Assembly (NCBI GenBank): GCA_934402315.1
Contig: CAKRTS010000032.1
Coordinates: 1 to 13,053, forward strand
DNA: 13,053 bases
Direction: 5' to 3'
Origin: an uncultured Acetatifactor sp.
GTDB taxonomy: Bacteria; Bacillota; Clostridia; Lachnospirales; Lachnospiraceae
Below are positions 5,619-13,053 of this stretch, piece by piece. Below the pieces are notes generated by a model. It made no database searches, was not told where the DNA came from, and saw only the letters and a list, made by a program, of their open reading frames with translations. Both the position numbers and the translations under genes were made by a program. Positions within the stretch are counted from its first letter, which is position 1. Each line of letters opens with the position of its first letter.

Positions 5619-8600
5619 ATGAAGAAGTGGAAAACCTTAGTGAAGCGGATTCTTGTGCTGGCGCTGACAGCTGCCATGATGATTAATACGGTTGATCTGA
5701 CGGTGCTTGAGGTATCGGCAGAAACAGAATCCGCAGAGATGACAGCGGAGGGAGAACAGGCTTTGGAGGAGACAGTTTCCGACAACGATGCGGCAGAGAA
5801 CGTCAATGAGCCTGAGCAGCTGACACTGGAGAGAGAGCCGGGCATCGTGCTGCTGGCGGATACGGCGACAATGACGACGAAAGCGGATGTCCCTTATGTA
5901 TACAGAAGCTATGATGAAGAGACAGGTAAGGTTACAGAGCAGAATGCGATCTGCGGGACAGCATATGTGCTGAGTCAGAACTATGTTAATGATAGTGTAA
6001 ATGCAAATGTGAATGGATATTTTGAACTGAGAGGGAACGACACACCGGTATGCGTGGTGGAAGGCTCGGTTACAATTCCGGGGAGATTTGATATTTACCG
6101 CAGTGTCACACTGATACTGGCGGACGGTGCAACACTGCAGGTAGACGGAGACGAAACACTGCTGGCAAACGGTGCAAAGCTGACAATCTATGGGCAGACA
6201 AACGGTACCGGTAAATTTCTCGGAAAGAGTATCAACAATACTAACAACTTTGGGTATGAAGGAAACCTTGAAATCAATGGCGGCTGTATTGAAATGAAAA
6301 ACGCCAGCTGCGTCGCAATAGGAGCGGACCAAGGCCGTGCTAACATAGTAATCAACGGTGGTACGGTATATGCGGAAAGTTCCAACGGGGCTGCAATTGG
6401 TGGACGTCCTAGCACATATGATACTGCACATTGTTTCGGCAGTGTGGCAATCCACGGCGGCGATGTAACGGCGGTCAGCACAGATTCTTCTGCGGCTGCA
6501 ATCGGTTCGTGGTGGGCAGATGACAGTTTTTATACGGGCAGTGTATCGATTACCGGCGGTACGGTGACGGCAACACAGGGCAATTCCGGCAAAAAGATCA
6601 AGGCGATTTATGCCACAGACATGAATATAAAGAATATGAAGCCTCTGGCATATGGCGAGGATGCAGGCTCCGCTGCTACTGAGGGAGTGACCTATTTAAA
6701 TATGAAGGAAGCTCTTTCCGGCAGTTATATCAAGCTGGGGGCCTGTGACCATACGAATCGGAAGACGTATGTCGATGGGCAGCAGATCAAGCAGGGCTGC
6801 CTCGACTGTGGAGCAGATGAGGCGGTTGTTTATACGCTGGGGGACTTTACTCTGGACGGTGAGAGCGGGACATTGACGACAGAGCGTGTCTATGACGGTG
6901 AGACCCGGAATAAAGTGGCTGCTGTTTTAAGAGATGCGGATGGTAATCCTGTCGAGAATGGTGTGACATGGGCGTGGTATGACAATGCGACAGTCATCGA
7001 CGGAGCGGCAACAAGTTCCTATACAACGCCCCTAAAGCTTGCGGCGGGTGAGCATGTTTACCGGGTCGAGGCAACGGTTGACGGTCTTACGCTGACCGGT
7101 GATGTGATGACAGTAACCGTGACGAAAAGACCGGTTGAAATCGATTGGGGACAGACGGAATTTTATTACACCACTCCGGAAACGGAATATCTTATTGATC
7201 CGAAACCTACAAATGTAGTGGAGGGGGATGACGTTCAACTCCAATTTGACACAACAAATGAGTATTATGTGAATGGCAGCCAATACGACCGGAAACTTCC
7301 GGCAGATAAGCGGAAAACGGTTGGAGAGTACTGGAATGCGGTATCCCGCACACTGCGTGGAGCTGATAAAGGGAATTATGAGCTGGAAAAGAAGGAGCCG
7401 GACGACCGCCTCTGCAAATGGTCGATCAAATACTTTGCGGATGCGGAGGCAGTACTTGATGGGACCCAGGATGCGGAAGGCAGCTATGTGGGCAGAGTAA
7501 AGCTGGCTGCCCCGGAAGGAATGCTGCTCTGCGTGGGCGGAGCTGTACCGGAGAATGCGGTGAAATTCCTGTATTATTCAGAGGTGGGAAGCCATTCCGT
7601 GTCCTATTACATTGTAAAGGAACGGGAAGAGGGCGATACCGCATGGTACCGCACACAGGATTCTGTGGCTCAATTTACGATCGCCGGAGACGGTTCCCAG
7701 AGTAATACCGGAATATTCAGTCAGATCAAGGATGGGCATATTGTATACTTTGGCACCTATGACTCTAATTATACAAATGATGCGAGCTATAATGGTGCAC
7801 CGGTCGCATGGCGGGTGCTGGATGCCGGCCACACGAATGTGAAGACGGAAGACGGTATGTTTGTAATCAGCAAGAATGGACTGGGGCTCCGCCACAGTGG
7901 ATATTATGTGGATGTGGGAAACGGCAAATATGAATGGAGGACAGCGCTGAAATATTCAGGAGGCGCACTCAACGGATGGTGTCAGGACTTTCTGGAGGGT
8001 AAGTATGCACAGAAACTGACTTCTCAGGAGTGCGAACTGCTGATGGCGACAAGGAAAACCAAGGGTGATATGAATGCGTCGTTTGATGGAAATAATGCAG
8101 ACTCTTATGACTTTGATAAGAAGAACATAAGTGATGCGGGTGGCGCGAAGTTTATGTACACGAATCTGCAACAACGTAAGCTGTTTCTGCCCTCAGTAGA
8201 GGAGGTCGGACTGGAGAACGAGACGATCCGGGCATGGAGCAGTTCGAACTTTCCGACGAAGACCGACGGCTACTTTGCAAGTGCGGAGGACAGAGCCATA
8301 GGGGAGAAGTACTGGCTGCGGAACTGGCAGGAGAGCAGCAAGCACAGCGGTACCGCCGCGTACGATCATTCGTATCATTATGCGCAGATAAACAGCGACG
8401 GAAGCTATAGGTTTACAAATACTCTGGGAGATGAGGAGGCGCAGATGCGCCCCGCAGCAAATATACTTTTCTCTAAAATATGGTTCCTTTCCGCCATCGG
8501 CGGCAAGGATAACGGTGGCTCAGACGGAGCACTGGCGGCTTTTTCTGTGCCGGAGGACAACACCGAGTGGAAGATCACAATGATCGATTCCACTGCCACG

Positions 8601-11600
8601 CAGTTTGAGGCATCCGGAGAGAAGTTGGAAAATGAGAACAAGCTGACCATCAGCTATACCAATGCGAGAACCGGAGAAAACCGTTATCTCTCTGCGGTCG
8701 TGGAGGATGTGGATGGAACAATAACGTATTATGGAAGATTAAAGGCACTTACAAGCGATGCAGATAAGAACGGAAGTGCAACGCTTGTGATTCCGGACGG
8801 TGCAGATCAGGGCGACAGCATTTATGTGTACGAGGAGCAGTTTAACGGAACGTATCTCGTGGACTGTGCCGGAGCGCCGGTTCTGGTTCATCGGGTGCTG
8901 AATCCGGAGGCATCCGCGGTGGCAACGGCATCCACGGAGGACTGGACGAAGGATGCGGTGACGATCACTGCGCCGGATGGTTATACTGTCTGCCAGACGG
9001 CGGATGGCAATTTCACAGCAAGCTTTACCGTGGACAGCGAGAGCAGCAGCGCTGCGGGCACGACAGTTTCCTATTATCTGGAGAATACGACGACCGGAAC
9101 GGTATCTGATGAGAAGTCTCTTGTCGTCAGGATCGACAGAAGTGCGCCGGTCTTTGGAGAAAATGCCGGTATTCGTATCAAGGACAGTTCATGGAATCAG
9201 CTGCAGAGCAAAATTGACTTCGGACTCTGCACAAAGTCTGCGGATGTGACGATCACGGCGGAAGACAGCCTTTCCGGCGGATTGCGCTATTTCTATTATG
9301 TAGATACCGTGACGGATAAGGAAAATTACACAGCACTTGCGGCGGATGCGCTTGAAGCATTGAGCTTCACAGAGGCAGCGGATGGCAAATTCCGGCTGGA
9401 GACGGAAGGAAATATGGTAGTTTACGCCTATGCGGTGGATCGGGCGGGCAATCGCAGCGCCTTTATCTGCTCAGACGGTGTCGTTGTGGATCATACCAGT
9501 CCGAAGGCAGAACTGTCTGCGCCCTCCGGCGTGGAGGAGCTGCAGGATACCTCCGCGACAGTGAAGCTCCGCGTGGACGAGGCGGCAACCTGTTACTATG
9601 TGCTTTCCACGACGGATATTTTTGCTGATGGTTCGAGCAAGTGTCTTGCAGGACTGAAGAGCCAGCAGGGCTGTGTGGCGAAGTCTGTGACGGCAGAGGA
9701 GGCGGGAGTCCTGCTTTCCCTTACATTTACAGGACTTAGCGCCAATACGACCTATTACCTGTATGCAGCGGCGGAGGATGCAACGGGAAATGAGGGAGAT
9801 GTGGAAGGCATCACCTTTACAACGCAGAAGACAAAGCCTTACGTCGAGACGGCACCGGTTCTCTCCGGCACCTATGGAGAGACACTGAAGGCTATGATAC
9901 AGTCCGGCAATGCGAAAGTCGTCACGGCAGAGGGCAGTGAAATCGTTCTGACCGGAACATGGAGCGTCACGGATGCGGCGCAGGAGGCTGTGTATCCGGC
10001 GTACAAGGACACTCAGGCATACAGTCTGACCTTCACCCCGACAGGAGCAGGTGCGGAAAAATATGGCACTGTGGACTGTGAGGTCGTGCCGCAGGTCGCT
10101 CAAAAGGAAATAACGGTGGGCATCCAGCGCGTGACAAGAAGATACGGAGATATAGACTCTGCTTTTGGCTACATTGTAAAACCTGATGAACTGGCTCCCT
10201 GTGATACCGAAAAGGATCTGGGAATTGTACTGACGACAGATGCGAACAGGATGTCCCGTGTGGGAACCTATAAGATCAACGGCAGCTGGAACAATGAAAA
10301 TTACCGGGTGAACTTCATGGGATTGGACAGCAGCGATAACTGGAGCATCCCGGGTCACGGAGAACTTGTCATAACCCGGACGGTAAATACATTTGTAACG
10401 CTCTTAAGCTGCGCGGATTACACCTATAACGGGAACACGCCCAGACCGTTGGCGGCGGCAAAGTTCGGCGTGACGGAGTATCTGTATGCGGCAAAGACCG
10501 GTGAGACGGAGCCGGAGGAATCTGCATACAGCAGCACTGCGCCGAAATCGGCCGGAAGCTATTATGTCAAGGCGTATGTGGAGGAAACAGAGAACTACGC
10601 GAGAATCACAAGCGTCCCGGTGGCATTTACCATAAGCAAGGCGGCAGCGCCCGTACTGGCGGGAGATACGGTTCAGGTTGCCTATCGGAAGGGCAGGGAT
10701 GCTGTCGTTGACATTGCGGGAAGACTGCCGGAAGATAAGGGCAAGACGAGCTACGCCATCACCGGGGTAGAGGACGCGGATAGCCTTTTCGGGGCGACTG
10801 CGGTCGATGCGGACGGCAGGCTGAGTTACCAGGTGAAGGGCACGGCTGACAGCGCAATGAATGGAAAGACGGCAAAGCTTACGGTGACAGCCACCATGGA
10901 GAACTACGCAGATGCAGAGTATACGCTCACGGTTGTTCTTACAGACAAGTGGACGGTGGAATTAAAGAGCGGCAGTGAAGTCTTCTGCGTGGGAGGGAAT
11001 GTGCTGCGCTATGGCGCGAAGCTGAAGGAGCTGTCCCTGAATACAACAGGTGCGGACAGGGCGGTATTTGTAGAGCAGGATACGGAGACAGAGGTGCCCG
11101 GAACCCTTGCATGGAAGCTGCCGGATATGGTACCGGCGGTGGGGACGATTGAGGCGGAATGGCGCTTTACACCGGACGACACGGCAGCGTATGAGGAACT
11201 GACGGGGCATGTGCCGGTCGTTGTGGTAAAGGAGACTCCGACGGTCACGCCTCCTGTGACGGATAGTGTCATCTACAGCCCTGACAGGAGTATTTTGAGT
11301 GTTTCGCTGCGTGTGGAGGGCGAGAACGGCAAGGCAACCGCCTGTGTCGGCGGAACAGAGAGGGAAGTAACGGGTTACTGGGTGTGGAATTATGACGATC
11401 CGGAGTTTGTCATCCCGACGGTCGGAAACAATGGCTATGAGGCAAGGTTCGTACCTACGGGCGAGGATGCGGCAAGCTATGAGCCGGCTGTTGTTAAAGT
11501 ACCGGTGACGGTTGAAAAGGCAAAGACTGCACCGAATATGCCCGGAAATGTAAGAAATATGGCATACAGCTGCGCGAAGATAAGCGATGTTCCGCTGCCC

Positions 11601-12902
11601 GCAGACTGGGTATGGCAGGCATCGGATATTGACAGGACGCTTGAAGTGGGCGTGACGGTCACTGCGACAGCACTCTACACAGGATCAGACAAGGGCAACT
11701 ATGAGACAGAGAGTGTCGAGGTAGCGGTCACAAGGTCTGCCTGCGAGCATGCAGAGACGGAGCTTCGCAATAAGAGGGAGGCAACCTGTACGGCAGAGGG
11801 AAGCGCCGGTGATACCTATTGTAAGGTGTGCGGCGGACTGGTCGAGAAAGGCGCGGTTATAGCGGCGACCGGACACAGCTATACGTCAGCGGTGACGAAG
11901 CAGCCGACGACCACGGAGGAGGGCGTCACCACCTATACCTGCGGCAGCTGCGGACACAGTTATACGGAGAGCATTGCAAAGCTGCCCGGCGGTCAGAGCG
12001 AGAGCAATGCAGGACAGAGCAGTGCAGGACAGAGCAATGCAGGACAGAGCAGTGCAGGACAGAGCAATGCAGGACAGAGCAATGCAGGTCAAAACAATGC
12101 GGGCCGGAATGACACAAATCCGGGTACCGGCAGTCTTCCCGGCAGCAAAAAGCCCTTTATCAAGGGTGCTGACGGCAAGGAGGGCTGGGAGGTCATCCGC
12201 GGCGAGCTGGATGCAGTGAAGGAGGGAGACACCGTCACGGTTGATATGAACGGATCAACGACGGTTCCCGGAAATATCTTTGAGCAGATCCGGGGAAGGG
12301 ATGTTACGCTCGTACTGGATATGGGACACGACATCACATGGAGCATCAACGGTAATGACGTGGAGGCAGACAAGGTAAAGGACATTAACTTCGGTGTGAC
12401 CCTTGGCGGAAAAGCAGGAAAGAAGATCCCGGTGGAGGTAATCAACAATGTCACCGGAGAAAGGTATTCCATTAACCTCACGCTTGCCTATGACGGAGAA
12501 TTCGGCTTTAAGGCAGTTCTTACCGTCAACATGGAGGCAAAGAATGCGGGTCTGTATGCAAACCTGTTCTATTACAACGGACAGTCCGGCGAGCTGGAAT
12601 TTGTCTGTGCCGGTGAAATCGATGCAGAGGGCAATGTCGATCTTACATTTACCCACGCATCCGATTACACGATCGTAATTGATGTACAGTCCATGGCAAA
12701 GGCAGAGGAGCCGACGGTGTCCGAAAGTTCCGAGAGCACAGAGAAACCGTCCGGGACAGAGAGCTTAAAGGAGGACATCGCCTCGCAGGCGGATGCGGAA
12801 GCGAAGAGCGCAAGCCCTCTGTGGTTCGTACTCATCGGCTGTGCTGTGGCCATCGCCGCGGCAGGCATCATCCTCTTCGTAAAAAAGAAAAATAGGGAAT
12901 AG
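5619..12902 (+). CDS. Giant membrane-anchored mosaic surface protein (beta-helix, Ig-like, DUF6273-like)
   Basis: A 2427-residue secreted protein anchored at the cell surface. Residues 1-34 are a signal peptide ending VSA. Approximate layout: beta-helix-like turns with repeated INGG/IHGG and AAIG motifs (110-330); a Cys/His segment CDHTN...CLDCG (376-398); Ig-like and MBG-like modules (405-604); a DUF6273-like domain from HIVYFGTYDSN to QMRPAANI (705-952), followed by the beta-rich module that often accompanies it (953-1095); Ig/FN3-like modules (1096-1408); MBG-like and further Ig-like modules (1408-2041); a cysteine-paired module with CKVCGG and CGSCGHSY (2042-2123); GQSNA repeats (about 2130-2161); a pre-anchor beta domain (2181-2358); and a membrane helix (2402-2421) followed by KKKNRE. 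There is no LPXTG motif and no recognisable catalytic site. ATG at 5619 has GGAG (5608-5611) seven bases upstream. It is a monocistronic unit with its own promoter and terminator. Adhesion or glycan binding is plausible but unproven. Confidence 0.85.
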   Translation: MKKWKTLVKRILVLALTAAMMINTVDLTVLEVSAETESAEMTAEGEQALEETVSDNDAAENVNEPEQLTLEREPGIVLLADTATMTTKADVPYVYRSYDEETGKVTEQNAICGTAYVLSQNYVNDSVNANVNGYFELRGNDTPVCVVEGSVTIPGRFDIYRSVTLILADGATLQVDGDETLLANGAKLTIYGQTNGTGKFLGKSINNTNNFGYEGNLEINGGCIEMKNASCVAIGADQGRANIVINGGTVYAESSNGAAIGGRPSTYDTAHCFGSVAIHGGDVTAVSTDSSAAAIGSWWADDSFYTGSVSITGGTVTATQGNSGKKIKAIYATDMNIKNMKPLAYGEDAGSAATEGVTYLNMKEALSGSYIKLGACDHTNRKTYVDGQQIKQGCLDCGADEAVVYTLGDFTLDGESGTLTTERVYDGETRNKVAAVLRDADGNPVENGVTWAWYDNATVIDGAATSSYTTPLKLAAGEHVYRVEATVDGLTLTGDVMTVTVTKRPVEIDWGQTEFYYTTPETEYLIDPKPTNVVEGDDVQLQFDTTNEYYVNGSQYDRKLPADKRKTVGEYWNAVSRTLRGADKGNYELEKKEPDDRLCKWSIKYFADAEAVLDGTQDAEGSYVGRVKLAAPEGMLLCVGGAVPENAVKFLYYSEVGSHSVSYYIVKEREEGDTAWYRTQDSVAQFTIAGDGSQSNTGIFSQIKDGHIVYFGTYDSNYTNDASYNGAPVAWRVLDAGHTNVKTEDGMFVISKNGLGLRHSGYYVDVGNGKYEWRTALKYSGGALNGWCQDFLEGKYAQKLTSQECELLMATRKTKGDMNASFDGNNADSYDFDKKNISDAGGAKFMYTNLQQRKLFLPSVEEVGLENETIRAWSSSNFPTKTDGYFASAEDRAIGEKYWLRNWQESSKHSGTAAYDHSYHYAQINSDGSYRFTNTLGDEEAQMRPAANILFSKIWFLSAIGGKDNGGSDGALAAFSVPEDNTEWKITMIDSTATQFEASGEKLENENKLTISYTNARTGENRYLSAVVEDVDGTITYYGRLKALTSDADKNGSATLVIPDGADQGDSIYVYEEQFNGTYLVDCAGAPVLVHRVLNPEASAVATASTEDWTKDAVTITAPDGYTVCQTADGNFTASFTVDSESSSAAGTTVSYYLENTTTGTVSDEKSLVVRIDRSAPVFGENAGIRIKDSSWNQLQSKIDFGLCTKSADVTITAEDSLSGGLRYFYYVDTVTDKENYTALAADALEALSFTEAADGKFRLETEGNMVVYAYAVDRAGNRSAFICSDGVVVDHTSPKAELSAPSGVEELQDTSATVKLRVDEAATCYYVLSTTDIFADGSSKCLAGLKSQQGCVAKSVTAEEAGVLLSLTFTGLSANTTYYLYAAAEDATGNEGDVEGITFTTQKTKPYVETAPVLSGTYGETLKAMIQSGNAKVVTAEGSEIVLTGTWSVTDAAQEAVYPAYKDTQAYSLTFTPTGAGAEKYGTVDCEVVPQVAQKEITVGIQRVTRRYGDIDSAFGYIVKPDELAPCDTEKDLGIVLTTDANRMSRVGTYKINGSWNNENYRVNFMGLDSSDNWSIPGHGELVITRTVNTFVTLLSCADYTYNGNTPRPLAAAKFGVTEYLYAAKTGETEPEESAYSSTAPKSAGSYYVKAYVEETENYARITSVPVAFTISKAAAPVLAGDTVQVAYRKGRDAVVDIAGRLPEDKGKTSYAITGVEDADSLFGATAVDADGRLSYQVKGTADSAMNGKTAKLTVTATMENYADAEYTLTVVLTDKWTVELKSGSEVFCVGGNVLRYGAKLKELSLNTTGADRAVFVEQDTETEVPGTLAWKLPDMVPAVGTIEAEWRFTPDDTAAYEELTGHVPVVVVKETPTVTPPVTDSVIYSPDRSILSVSLRVEGENGKATACVGGTEREVTGYWVWNYDDPEFVIPTVGNNGYEARFVPTGEDAASYEPAVVKVPVTVEKAKTAPNMPGNVRNMAYSCAKISDVPLPADWVWQASDIDRTLEVGVTVTATALYTGSDKGNYETESVEVAVTRSACEHAETELRNKREATCTAEGSAGDTYCKVCGGLVEKGAVIAATGHSYTSAVTKQPTTTEEGVTTYTCGSCGHSYTESIAKLPGGQSESNAGQSSAGQSNAGQSSAGQSNAGQSNAGQNNAGRNDTNPGTGSLPGSKKPFIKGADGKEGWEVIRGELDAVKEGDTVTVDMNGSTTVPGNIFEQIRGRDVTLVLDMGHDITWSINGNDVEADKVKDINFGVTLGGKAGKKIPVEVINNVTGERYSINLTLAYDGEFGFKAVLTVNMEAKNAGLYANLFYYNGQSGELEFVCAGEIDAEGNVDLTFTHASDYTIVIDVQSMAKAEEPTVSESSESTEKPSGTESLKEDIASQADAEAKSASPLWFVLIGCAVAIAAAGIILFVKKKNRE
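12012..12101 (+). repeat. 15-bp tandem repeat encoding Gly-Gln-Ser-Asn/Ser-Ala
   Basis: Five near-identical 15-base units (GGACAGAGCARTGCA) run from 12012 to 12086, with a sixth diverged unit to 12101 and partial similarity before 12012. Units differ mainly at one base, switching Ser and Asn codons in the order S, N, S, N, N. The unit is a multiple of three, so copy-number change would keep the frame. It encodes a flexible polar linker between the cysteine module and the pre-anchor domain of the giant protein, where a spacer across the cell wall would be expected. Confidence 0.92.
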
Positions 12903-12914
12903 AAGCGGGAACGT

Positions 12915-12957
12915 AAACACCTCACCTTCAGTATCATACACTGAAGGTGAGGTGTTT
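12915..12957. terminator. Perfect-stem intrinsic terminator after the giant gene
   Basis: AAACACCTCACCTTCAGT (12915-12932) pairs perfectly over 18 bases with 12940-12957 around a seven-base loop. It begins 13 bases after the stop codon and ends in TTTT. Because the left arm starts with AAA, the mirror strand also ends in a short T-run, so it may stop transcription from both sides. Confidence 0.85.
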
Positions 12958-13008
12958 TGCGTAGTGCATGTAATAATGTTACTGTTCAGAGGTCAACTTG
13001 CGACAAAT

Positions 13009-13051
13009 AAACCGATGGTGTAGACTAATCCCAAGTCGAAACCATCGGTTT
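13009..13051. terminator. Second hairpin at the right edge, possible terminator
   Basis: AAACCGATGGT (13009-13019) pairs perfectly with ACCATCGGTTT (13041-13051), and inside it GACT (13023-13026) pairs with AGTC (13034-13037). TTTTC follows as the window ends, so a longer T-run cannot be judged. It may be the terminator of a minus-strand gene to the right or a second stop for the giant gene. The 12961-13008 stretch before it has no gene; its only structure is a small inverted repeat (GTAA/TTAC, 12970-12982). Confidence 0.5.
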
Positions 13052-13053
13052 TC

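Noticed and set aside
5637..6455. 272-codon minus-strand frame within the giant gene
   Set aside because: Cys/His-rich composition typical of the reverse complement of a real gene, no ribosome binding site or family motif.
9471..10358. 295-codon minus-strand frame within the giant gene
   Set aside because: Same reasoning: composition of a shadow frame, no recognisable domain, and the plus-strand Ig-like modules are continuous across it.
12970..12982. GTAA/TTAC inverted repeat as a mobile-element end
   Set aside because: Four-base arms are too short and no transposase or duplicated target site is visible.
12994..13053. C-terminal end of a minus-strand gene entering from the right
   Set aside because: Short open frames reach the edge (19-24 codons) but none shows a recognisable motif, and the hairpin at 13009-13051 overlaps them.

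Overview
The window looks like chromosomal DNA of a gut-type Firmicute in class Clostridia, most probably a Lachnospiraceae. This is inferred from four things: strong GGAGG-type ribosome binding sites, a large orphan solute-binding lipoprotein, a giant Ig-like/DUF6273-like surface protein with a C-terminal membrane anchor, and intrinsic terminators. No rRNA, tRNA, CRISPR array or recognisable transposase was seen. Family and domain names rest on motifs read by eye; no database search was run.

Layout. Positions 1-280 (minus strand) hold a 45-residue stub of an XRE-type helix-turn-helix regulator. It has an excellent promoter (TTGATT, 17 bp, TATAAT) and ribosome binding site but stops right after the DNA-binding helices. 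Two copies of the 10-mer GAGCAAAAGT sit in and beside its promoter, and a third lies beyond its stop codon. The divergent intergenic region (203-609) holds a G-quadruplex-type motif and a roughly 140-bp imperfect palindrome. Two plus-strand genes follow 34 bases apart, probably one operon: a 761-residue lipoprotein whose C-terminal half resembles an extracellular solute-binding protein (610-2895), and an M19 membrane-dipeptidase-type metallopeptidase (2930-3928). A uracil permease of the NCS2 family (4022-5383) follows with its own likely promoter and a clear terminator.

The second half is one gene (5619-12902) for a secreted, membrane-anchored mosaic protein of 2427 residues. In order it has a signal peptide, a right-handed beta-helix-like region, Ig-like modules, a DUF6273-like domain, more Ig/FN3/MBG-like modules, a cysteine-paired module, a Gly-Gln-Ser-Asn-Ala tandem repeat, a conserved-looking pre-anchor domain and a C-terminal transmembrane helix. 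Two 12-bp direct repeats 20 bp apart lie ahead of a promoter with a good -10 and a weak -35, suggesting activator control. A perfect 18-bp-stem terminator follows the gene, and another hairpin lies at the window's right edge.

The genes share a theme of surface and uptake functions (solute capture, dipeptide hydrolysis, nucleobase import, a large surface protein), but nothing in the sequence proves they form one pathway. The least explained structures are the regulatory DNA at 1-540, the twin repeats at 5467-5498, and the architecture of the giant protein.
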